Below are positions 53,407 through 60,754 of a DNA stretch of 64,000 nucleotides, piece after piece. Numbering within the stretch: position 1 is the first letter of the stretch; each line of letters starts with the position of its first letter. The notes below the pieces were generated by a model. That model did not search any database and was not told where the DNA came from. It saw only the letters and a program-made list of their open reading frames with translations. The DNA comes from an uncultured Lacinutrix sp. (lineage in GTDB: Bacteria; Bacteroidota; Bacteroidia; Flavobacteriales; Flavobacteriaceae): NCBI RefSeq assembly GCF_947500605.1, contig NZ_CANMSJ010000001.1, positions 62,001-126,000 on the forward strand. The letters are read 5' to 3'. The translations under genes were made by a program, and so were the position numbers.

Positions 53407-54685
53407 AAAAAAAGTTTTAATCATTACATACTATTGGCCACCAGCAGGAGGACCAGGAGTACAGCGTTGGTTAAAATTTATGAAATATTTACCTCAATTT
53501 GGAGTAGAACCTATAGTTTACTGTCCGTCTAATCCTATTTATCCACAAACAGACGAAAGTTTGTTAGACGAAGTTCCAAACGGAATAACAATACTTAAAC
53601 AGCCAATTAACGAACCATATAAACTAGCAGGTTTCTTTTCTAAAGAATCTAAAACCATTAGTAAAGGTATTATTCCAGAACAAAAGAAGCAGAGTCTTGT
53701 TCAAAAAGCAATGCTTTTTGTGCGCGGTAATTTTTTTATTCCAGATGCTAGAAAAAACTGGATAAAACCATCGGTAAGATATCTATCTACTTATATTCAA
53801 GACTTCGGTATAGACACTATTATTACAACAGGTCCACCGCACAGTTTACATATTATTGGTTTAAAATTAAAACAACAATTAGGTGTTAATTGGATTGCCG
53901 ATTTTAGAGATCCTTGGACAACTATTGGTTACCACAAGCAACTAAAACTTACAGAAGCTTCTAAAAATAAACACAAAAAACTAGAGAGCGAAGTACTTAA
54001 TACGGCAGACACTATTATAGTAACCAGTGCGGTTACTAAAACAGAGTTTAAAGCATTAACTAATAAACCAATAGAAGTTATAACAAATGGTTACGATGTT
54101 ACTAAAAACAGTACTGTAACATTGGATTCGGAATTTAGTTTAGCTCATATTGGATCGTTTTTATCTAAACGGAATCCAGAAATTTTATGGCAAGCTTTAA
54201 AAGAATTGGTGAACGAGAATCAAGACTTTGCAAAGTGTTTTAAACTTAACTTGGTAGGATTAGTTAGTGAAGAAATTTTAGAGAATATTAAAAATTATAA
54301 CTTAACTAGCTATGTTAATAATATAGGTTATGTATCACATGGTGAGTCTGTTATTTATCAAAAAAAGTCTCAAATTCTATTATTAATTGAAATAGATTCT
54401 GAAGATACAAAAGCAATTATCCCAGGAAAATTGTTTGAGTATATGGTATCTAATAGACCAATAATAGCAATAGGCCCATCTGGTTCTGATGTAGAGAGAA
54501 TTGTTAAGGAAACAAATACTGGAGATTATTTTTATTATGATGCTTTAGAAGATTTAAAATCGAAAATTCTTAATCATTTTGAAGCCTTTATTGCTGGAGA
54601 ATTAAGCGTAAATGCGATAGGATTAAAACAATATAGTAGAGAATCTTTAACCGAAAAATTGTCTAAAGTTATTCTTAAAGACTAA
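53399..54685 (+). CDS. Glycosyltransferase (GT4-like)
   Basis: Counted from the ATG at 53399, this 428-residue protein opens with MNKKKVLIITYYWPPAGGPG, a nucleotide-sugar transferase GT-B start, and has the C-terminal KLFEYMVSNRPIIAIGPSGSD with the donor-binding E. A TTG six codons earlier is within the YfhO gene and less likely. It is cytoplasmic, with no membrane helix. It lies between the YfhO-type gene and a flippase, so it probably builds a surface polysaccharide or glycolipid. The sugar is unknown. Confidence 0.87.
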   Translation: MNKKKVLIITYYWPPAGGPGVQRWLKFMKYLPQFGVEPIVYCPSNPIYPQTDESLLDEVPNGITILKQPINEPYKLAGFFSKESKTISKGIIPEQKKQSLVQKAMLFVRGNFFIPDARKNWIKPSVRYLSTYIQDFGIDTIITTGPPHSLHIIGLKLKQQLGVNWIADFRDPWTTIGYHKQLKLTEASKNKHKKLESEVLNTADTIIVTSAVTKTEFKALTNKPIEVITNGYDVTKNSTVTLDSEFSLAHIGSFLSKRNPEILWQALKELVNENQDFAKCFKLNLVGLVSEEILENIKNYNLTSYVNNIGYVSHGESVIYQKKSQILLLIEIDSEDTKAIIPGKLFEYMVSNRPIIAIGPSGSDVERIVKETNTGDYFYYDALEDLKSKILNHFEAFIAGELSVNAIGLKQYSRESLTEKLSKVILKD

Positions 54686-54715
54686 TTTTAAAAAAATCTC
54701 GAATTTTTAAAATAC

Positions 54716-56176
54716 ATGGGAATTGTAATAAAACAGTCTATTCAAAATACTATTACAACCTATTTAGGTTTTGTAATAGGAGCTGTAAATACTCTGTTTC
54801 TATATACTCAGTTTTTAACTCCAGAATATTATGGTTTAGTTGGCTATTTACTATCTACAGCTAATGTAATGATGCCTTTTTTTATGTTTGGTGTTAATAA
54901 CACATTGGTTAAATTTTATTCTTCTTATAAAACCAAAAATCAACAAAATAGCTTTTTAACTTTAATGCTTTTTTTACCTTTAGTAGCAATTGTACCCATT
55001 GGTTTTATTGGTGTTTTGGGATACGAGTCTATAAGTAATTGGTTAGCTTCAGAAAATGCAATCATTAAAAATTACACGTATTTAATTTATGTAATTGCTG
55101 TTGCAATGGCCTACTTTGAAGTGTTTTTTGCGTGGAGTAAAATTCATTTTAAAAGCGCTTTTGGTAATATAATGAAAGAAATCTTTCATCGTGTTTGCAT
55201 TTTATTTTTACTATTAGCTTTATATTATAAAGTGCTTACTATAGATCAATTTATTATTGCAATTGCAATAGTTTATGTAGTTAGGATGGTGATTATGAAA
55301 CTTTATGCTTTTAGTATAAGATTTCCGAAGCTCGATTTTAAATTTAATTTTGAAGTGTCTTCAGTTTTAAAATACAGTTTTCTTATTATTATAGCTGGAT
55401 CTGTAGCTATGCTTATGCTAGATTTAGATAAGTTTATGTTAGGTAAACTTATTGTAATAGAAAATATAGCCTATTATAATGTGGCTGTATTTGTTGCTAT
55501 TGTAATTGCGGTGCCAGCAAGAGCAATGCATCAAATAACCTATCCTTTAACAGCTAAGTATTTAAACGAAAAGGATAAGGTTTCGCTTGAAGATTTATAT
55601 AAAAAATCGTCTTTAAACCTTATTATTGTTAGTGGTCTTATATTTGTTTTAATTGTTGTAAATATCAATCAGTTATACGCATTGTTAAAGCCAGAATATC
55701 GTCAAGCTTTGTACGTGGTTTTAATAATTGCTGTTGTAAAACTAACAGATAGTCTTTTAGGTATTAATAACTCTATTATTTTTAATTCGGACTACTATAG
55801 AATTATCTTGTTTTTTGGTGTTTTAATTATTGTTGTAGCAGTTATTTTAAATTACATATTAATTCCAATTTACAATATTAACGGAGCAGCAACGGCTACT
55901 TTCTTAGCCATGATTTTATACGGAAGCTTAAAATTATGGTATGTAAATAAGAAGTTTAAAATACATCCTTTCTCTATAAATACGCTTTATTCATTAATGC
56001 TAATATTTATACTATCAGTTTCATTTTACTTTTGGGAATTTAGTTTTCATCCTATAATAAACATTGTAGTGAAATCGGCTATAGTTACCTCTATATATGG
56101 AATTGTTGTGTATCGCTTTAAGCTTTCCGAAGACATTTCTACTATTCTTAATAAGCTATTAAAAGCTAGTAAATAA
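54716..56176 (+). CDS. Polysaccharide flippase (MATE/Wzx-like)
   Basis: This 486-residue protein has 12-14 hydrophobic helices spaced along its length and a short start (MGIVIKQSIQNTITTYLGF) with the YYGLVGYLLSTANVM segment typical of O-antigen flippases. It moves lipid-linked sugars across the inner membrane. It follows the glycosyltransferase gene by 30 bp. A ligase or polymerase for the same glycan is not in the window. Confidence 0.87.
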   Translation: MGIVIKQSIQNTITTYLGFVIGAVNTLFLYTQFLTPEYYGLVGYLLSTANVMMPFFMFGVNNTLVKFYSSYKTKNQQNSFLTLMLFLPLVAIVPIGFIGVLGYESISNWLASENAIIKNYTYLIYVIAVAMAYFEVFFAWSKIHFKSAFGNIMKEIFHRVCILFLLLALYYKVLTIDQFIIAIAIVYVVRMVIMKLYAFSIRFPKLDFKFNFEVSSVLKYSFLIIIAGSVAMLMLDLDKFMLGKLIVIENIAYYNVAVFVAIVIAVPARAMHQITYPLTAKYLNEKDKVSLEDLYKKSSLNLIIVSGLIFVLIVVNINQLYALLKPEYRQALYVVLIIAVVKLTDSLLGINNSIIFNSDYYRIILFFGVLIIVVAVILNYILIPIYNINGAATATFLAMILYGSLKLWYVNKKFKIHPFSINTLYSLMLIFILSVSFYFWEFSFHPIINIVVKSAIVTSIYGIVVYRFKLSEDISTILNKLLKASK

Positions 56177-56220
56177 AAAAATCCTGCTACTTGCTTTGGG
56201 AAACAAGGTAGCAAGATTAT
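56174..56220 (-). terminator. Terminator of the arginine-rich secreted protein gene
   Basis: On the minus strand the stem ATCTTGCTACC..TTG pairs imperfectly with CAAGTAGCAGGAT, followed by a T-run (A-run at 56173-56180). It overlaps the last bases of the flippase gene on the other strand. Confidence 0.65.
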
Positions 56221-56241
56221 GGTATAAAATACCTTTTATTA

Positions 56242-57360
56242 TTATCTACGACTAGTTTTACTTCTAGAAGATGAAGAGCGATTTGTACTTGATGAAGGTC
56301 TAGACGCTCTAGATGTTGTGCTTCTGTTTATAGAGGCTACTCTTTGTTGTGTTCTTGGAGTACTACTAACAGTTCTAGTTCTTGGTTTAGAAGTTGTTGT
56401 TGTATTACGAGTTTGTATTCTTGGTTTTGTAGCAGTATTTACTCTAGTTCTAGGTTTAGAAGTCGTTGTTGTGTTACTACGTGTTTGTGTTCTAGGTTTT
56501 GTAGCAGCATTTGCTCTAGTTCTTGGCTTAGAAGTAGTTGTTGTATTGCTACGTGTTTGTGTTCTTGGAGTAGCTGTATTATTACCTCTAGTTCTTGGTG
56601 TAGAATTTGTAACATTGTTACGTGTTCTAGTTCTTGGTGTAGAAGCTACACGAGTTCTCCCTTCTGTTCTAGAAGCATAACTTCTATTTCTTGTTATTGT
56701 ATTACCTCTGCGACTTCCAACAGCAGTAGTACGTCTGTAATTGTTTACATAAGGTCTATTATAACTATAACGAATAGGAGTGTAGTGCTGTCTGTAAGGC
56801 GTATTAAATACTACACAGTAGTTAAAGCTAGGTACAGCATAATACCTGTGCCATGGTCTGTAAACATAGGCTCTGTTGTAAACATTAATATATCCAGTAT
56901 AATGATCGAAAGCATTATATCTGTTATAGTGTACATATAATCCACCAACTCTTGTAATATAACCTCTGCTATTATAGCTTATGTTTATATCTCCAGCTTG
57001 GCTTATTCTTCCGTAGTAATCGTAATAGATAGGAGTGTTTTCAATTTGAATAATGGCTCCAAACTCATCGTATTGTACATAAGCATCATAATTATAACCA
57101 GAGTTAAAACTAATGTTAACATTTGGAGAGCCAACTGTTACATTTACTTTAGGACCATAATTAGGCATGTAAAAATCAAACTGTCCATCTGCATAAATAG
57201 AAAATTCTATACCTTGCTCGTTAAAGATAAAAGATTTACCATAACCTCTATAAGAAGTTGAAGTATTGGTTTCTAAAGCGTTTTTGGTGTTAATATTGTC
57301 TGCATTTACAGTAAAACCCGTAAGGAGTAGTGCTGAAAATAAATAGATTAGGTGTTTCAT
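56242..57360 (-). CDS. Secreted protein with YD-like repeats and an Arg/Thr-rich tail
   Basis: This 372-residue protein has a signal peptide (MKHLIYLFSALLLTGFTVNA) and a conserved domain with FNEQGIEFSIYADGQFDFYMP. Then come YD-like units (NTPIYYDYYGRISQAGD, YNSRGYITRVGGLYVHYNRY). The last 150 residues are low-complexity and strongly basic: PRTRxN/TTTTSKPRTR-type units repeated at least four times, then a serine/arginine end. The first part is related to the protein at 58176-58898. It may bind acidic polymers such as DNA or polysaccharide at the surface; this is inference. No sorting domain was recognised. Confidence 0.75.
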   Translation of the reverse strand: MKHLIYLFSALLLTGFTVNADNINTKNALETNTSTSYRGYGKSFIFNEQGIEFSIYADGQFDFYMPNYGPKVNVTVGSPNVNISFNSGYNYDAYVQYDEFGAIIQIENTPIYYDYYGRISQAGDINISYNSRGYITRVGGLYVHYNRYNAFDHYTGYINVYNRAYVYRPWHRYYAVPSFNYCVVFNTPYRQHYTPIRYSYNRPYVNNYRRTTAVGSRRGNTITRNRSYASRTEGRTRVASTPRTRTRNNVTNSTPRTRGNNTATPRTQTRSNTTTTSKPRTRANAATKPRTQTRSNTTTTSKPRTRVNTATKPRIQTRNTTTTSKPRTRTVSSTPRTQQRVASINRSTTSRASRPSSSTNRSSSSRSKTSRR

Positions 57361-57486
57361 AATATTCGTTTTTAAGATTGAATACTAACTAAAAAGCAAG
57401 CATCGTGCCAAAACGGAAACGCTGTAGTTTTGTAAAACGGATAATATCACGTAGTTTCGCGTTATACTTAAATTTATCAAGTAAAT

Positions 57487-58098
57487 ATGTCTTTTAAAAA
57501 ATTGAACCCAGAAATTTTAGAAGCTTTAGAAATTAATGATTTTGAAGCTCCAACACCATTACAAAAAACAGCATTACCTATAATTAAAGGAGGTGCAAAC
57601 GTATTTTGTATAGGTAGTAAAGGCTCTGGAAAAACAACTACTATTGTAATTAGTGTATTGCAAAAATTAAAATGTAAAGCCGTTGGTGATGCACCTCGTG
57701 CTTTAATTTTAGTAGAAACGAAGGCTGAAGCTCTTAAACTTAAAGAAGAATTTGAAAAGTTTATAAAACCAAGAACACTTAGAGTGTACACAGCTTACGA
57801 TGAGCAAACACTAGATCAACAGCGTGAAGAAATTTATTACGGACAAGATATTTTAATTGCAACTCCAAAGCGATTAAACAAGCTTTATTTAATGAATAGT
57901 TTAGACTTAAGTCAATTAAAACTATACATAATAGAAGATGCAGAATTTGCAGAAAAAGGACTTTATTTTGCTGCAATTAATCGTATTCCAGAAAGCATAG
58001 ATAAATGTCAATATCTTGTTTTTGCCGAAAAATTAAGCCCAAGATTAAAGCGTTTTGAAGAGACTTTTATGTTTCGCGCTCAGGTTGTTAAGGTTTAA
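57487..58098 (+). CDS. One-domain DEAD-box-helicase-like protein with degenerate motif II
   Basis: This 203-residue protein matches only the N-terminal RecA-like domain of DEAD-box helicases. A Q-motif-like TPLQKTALPII is at 23-33, Walker A GSKGSGKTTT at 43-52, a TPKRL motif near 126-130, and motif II is EDAE at 150-153 instead of DEAD. There is no motif III SAT and no second RecA domain; the frame ends normally before a terminator. It may bind ATP or RNA without unwinding. It lies between the two related secreted-protein genes but on the opposite strand. Confidence 0.8.
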   Translation: MSFKKLNPEILEALEINDFEAPTPLQKTALPIIKGGANVFCIGSKGSGKTTTIVISVLQKLKCKAVGDAPRALILVETKAEALKLKEEFEKFIKPRTLRVYTAYDEQTLDQQREEIYYGQDILIATPKRLNKLYLMNSLDLSQLKLYIIEDAEFAEKGLYFAAINRIPESIDKCQYLVFAEKLSPRLKRFEETFMFRAQVVKV

Positions 58099-58115
58099 TA
58101 AATACTATAAATCAT

Positions 58116-58154
58116 AAAAAAATCCCACAAACTATAAGTCTGTGGGATTTTTTA
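58116..58154. terminator. Bidirectional terminator after the helicase-like gene
   Basis: AAAAAATCCCACA and TGTGGGATTTTTT form a perfect stem with an 11-base loop that can pair further (ACT/AGT). It lies between convergent genes. Confidence 0.85.
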
Positions 58155-58175
58155 TTTCTATAAATTGATAAATAA

Positions 58176-58898
58176 TTATCTTTTTGTTTTTACTGATTTA
58201 AGTTTTTTCTGCTTTATTACTTTCCCATTTTTCTTATAATAGTAATGGCCATTATCGGTATTCCAATCGTTATTCCAGTTATTATCATCTTCATGAGAAT
58301 TACCAAAATGATTTGTACTACAAGACGTTACACCGCAAATACCACATCCTTTATTATGGTAATTTACTTGGCCAACTAATCTTATTAATTGTCCTTGTCT
58401 ATTGTATTTTAAATGTAGACCACCAACTTGTGTTAGTAAACCAGTTCTGTTGTAGTTTATATAAACACTACCTAAGCGTTTAACTTGCCCAATACGGTTA
58501 TAGTTTACAAATACATTACCAATACGTCTTACTTTTCCACTAGCATCATGTGTAATAATTGTACCTCTGCTTCTTGGAGTTGTATATTTTACTCGAGTTC
58601 CTGGAGCACCAAAAGTGGTATTAATAGAACGTCTTTTTGTATTTGATTTCCTATAATATTCATTGTCGTAATCATTATCATAATGGTTGTCTTCAATGTG
58701 TGTATTAAAATCGAAAGTGCCATCTGGGAAAATTAAAAATTCGACACCACGTTCTGTAAACTGAATAGGTTGTGTGTAATTGTTGTAGCGATTATTTGTT
58801 AAATCTTCACCTTTCGATGCAGATTCAACTTTTTCTGCTGCTGTTACAGTTGTTAATCCTATTAACAAACCTGTAAATAATAGTACTAGTTTTTTCAT
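58176..58898 (-). CDS. Secreted protein with 16-residue YD-like repeats
   Basis: This 240-residue protein has a signal peptide (MKKLVLLFTGLLIGLTTVTA), a domain related to the protein at 56242-57360 (FTERGVEFLIFPDGTFDFN), and four tandem 16-residue units of the form GxVxRIGxVxVNYNRx (about residues 120-183). Three cysteines cluster in CGICGVTSC. The end is lysine-rich. The repeats resemble YD/RHS-type beta units in form only. It faces outside the cytoplasm, and its role is unknown. Confidence 0.78.
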   Translation of the reverse strand: MKKLVLLFTGLLIGLTTVTAAEKVESASKGEDLTNNRYNNYTQPIQFTERGVEFLIFPDGTFDFNTHIEDNHYDNDYDNEYYRKSNTKRRSINTTFGAPGTRVKYTTPRSRGTIITHDASGKVRRIGNVFVNYNRIGQVKRLGSVYINYNRTGLLTQVGGLHLKYNRQGQLIRLVGQVNYHNKGCGICGVTSCSTNHFGNSHEDDNNWNNDWNTDNGHYYYKKNGKVIKQKKLKSVKTKR

Positions 58899-59050
58899 AG
58901 TATTATGGTTTTAGATTTTGTGCCTACTCTTTAGCTTTTCGGCTTGCGCTATTTACTTTTAAGGTTTCAATTCGCGTGCCAAACTTGTTAGGTGTTGATT
59001 TTGTTGATGTTTTAAAAGGTTTTATAGAGATCATAATAGTTGGTTTAATA

Positions 59051-59080
59051 TTGAAAACCTCGATTTTAATATTATATTTA
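59051..59080 (+). promoter_or_regulatory. Promoter TTG-N19-TATATTTA of the DUF3667 gene
   Basis: TTG at 59051-59053 and TATATTTA at 59073-59080 (one mismatch from TAnnTTTG) are 19 bp apart, 22 bp before the ATG at 59103. Confidence 0.5.
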
Positions 59081-59102
59081 CAGTTATCAATCTAACCAAC
59101 CT

Positions 59103-60170
59103 ATGTCAATTCAATACAAAACTTGTAAAAATTGTGAAAGCGATTTTAGAGAGAATTTCGATTTTTGTCCACATTGTGGAATGAATGAAAAAGAGAAATT
59201 GACCTTAGGTGTTTTGTTTTATAATACTGTTAGTAATTATTTCTCTTTTGATGCTCGTTTTTTTAAGAGCTTTATTCCATTACTAATTAAACCAGGTTAT
59301 TTAGCCACAAAATTTGTTTCAGGTAAGCGTTTGTTGTATTTGCATCCAGGTCAAATGTATCTTTTTGCGGCTGTTTTGTTTTTCTTTTTGTTTTCATTTA
59401 GTGCAAAAAAAGGTGCAAATGAATTTGATAAGGGATTATCACAATCCTTCGGTAAAAACACAAAAATTGATTCATTATCTGTAAAAGCGTCAGAGGCGAA
59501 AGTAAAAATCGATTCTGTTTTAATGGAAGAGGCACGGATTGCACTTAAAAAGAATTCAAATCTTACAGGAATAACAGATAAACAAGTAGACTCTTTAGTT
59601 AATAATGAAAATTTTAATAAAGAAAAAAACACCTTTACTTTTTCTGGGAAGAAAATAGACTCTTTAATTGAAGCTAAAGTCCCAGATAGTGAGATTTTAA
59701 AGGAAATGGGTTTAAATAAAGGAGATAGTGTTTTAAAGAAAAGACTCTATAGTCAAGCACTAAAATTCATAAAATCTAAACAAGGGAGTGGTATTCTATT
59801 TGCATTTTTAGACGCAGCTCCAATAGCAATGTTTTTTATACTACCAATTTTTGCTTTAATATTGATGTTGTTTTACAGAAAACGCGGACTTTATGCACAT
59901 CATTTAGTGTTTAGTTTTTATTACTTTGCGTTTTTATTTACTGTTTTTAATCTTGTTATTATTACTAACTTTATTGTAGATATTCCAGATTATATAGATT
60001 CTTTAATTGTTCTATCTGTTTTCTTTTATCTTATTGTAGCATTAAAAAAGTTTTATAAACAAGGTTGGTTTAAAAGCTTTTTAAAAGGAAGCCTATCTAC
60101 AATGATATTTTTCCCAATTTTAATTTTCGTTTCAGCCTTTGTGCTATTATTCTCTTTTATGTTTTATTAG
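59103..60170 (+). CDS. DUF3667 membrane protein with an N-terminal zinc ribbon
   Basis: This 355-residue protein begins with a zinc-ribbon-like CKNCESDFRENFDFCPHCG (residues 8-26). The DUF3667 segment YFSFDARFFKSFIPLLIKPG and SGKRLLYLHPGQMYLF follows. Membrane helices lie at about 85-100, 230-255, 265-290, 295-315 and 330-355, and a charged, helical loop lies at about 105-225. The function is unknown. Its 3' end overlaps the opposite-strand small gene by 14 bp. Confidence 0.85.
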   Translation: MSIQYKTCKNCESDFRENFDFCPHCGMNEKEKLTLGVLFYNTVSNYFSFDARFFKSFIPLLIKPGYLATKFVSGKRLLYLHPGQMYLFAAVLFFFLFSFSAKKGANEFDKGLSQSFGKNTKIDSLSVKASEAKVKIDSVLMEEARIALKKNSNLTGITDKQVDSLVNNENFNKEKNTFTFSGKKIDSLIEAKVPDSEILKEMGLNKGDSVLKKRLYSQALKFIKSKQGSGILFAFLDAAPIAMFFILPIFALILMLFYRKRGLYAHHLVFSFYYFAFLFTVFNLVIITNFIVDIPDYIDSLIVLSVFFYLIVALKKFYKQGWFKSFLKGSLSTMIFFPILIFVSAFVLLFSFMFY

Positions 60171-60750
60171 ATTCTGCATGCCAAATAGGAATATTTAAGA
60201 ATTCGCTTAAAGTTTCAGCATCGTTAATAATACCTCTAAGATTAGAATGGTCCATAACATTTAATCTCTCTGCATTATTTAAAATTATATTCAGCTCAAA
60301 GCTTTTAAAGCTACCGTCCTCGTCTGAGATAGTTTCTCCAATTAATTGTATGGCAACAATAGTTTTTAAACTAATATCTACAGACATTTTGGTTTGAATA
60401 CTTTTAAAGCCTCTATAATATCTATTGGAAGCTTTATCAAAGCCATGTGGTGAGAAGTAATTGAATAGTAAATACATACTAACACAGAAAAAAATCAACC
60501 CTACAGCAACAAACAAAAGTCTGTTAAATTCCCAAGAGCCTGTTTTATTGTGTATTAATTTGTAAAGTGGAAATCCGGTAAAACAGATGCTAAATGTTGT
60601 AAAGACAGCAACAAATAAAGCGAGTCCAAATGTAGGTTTAATAACAAGTTCACTATTGTTTTTTTTAAATAGAACGTGAGTTTCAAAATTAGAACCACCT
60701 TTTGATAGTGGACTTCTTTAAGTTTTTATTTTTATGTCTTCAATATCCAA
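60157..60750 (-). pseudogene. Two-helix membrane protein gene with an in-frame TAA near its start
   Basis: The clear frame (60157-60516) begins at a TTG in the middle of a hydrophobic helix, which is an unlikely start. The same frame stays open upstream to a TAA at 60720-60718 and encodes credible protein (SPLSKGGSNFETHVLFKKNN, then a helix LALFVAVFTTFSICF). Before the TAA the frame is again open back to a TTG at 60750, just after uvrA. The full product would be about 197 residues with two helices and a soluble tail. Either the TAA is a nonsense mutation or an unusual start codon is used. No ATG is available. Confidence 0.5.
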
Positions 60751-60754
60751 AAGA

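Noticed and set aside
56344-56940. Plus-strand open frames opposite the arginine-rich secreted protein
   Set aside because: The serine/cysteine-rich and leucine/valine-rich sequences are antisense products of repeated Arg/Thr codons; the minus-strand protein has a signal peptide and a paralogue.
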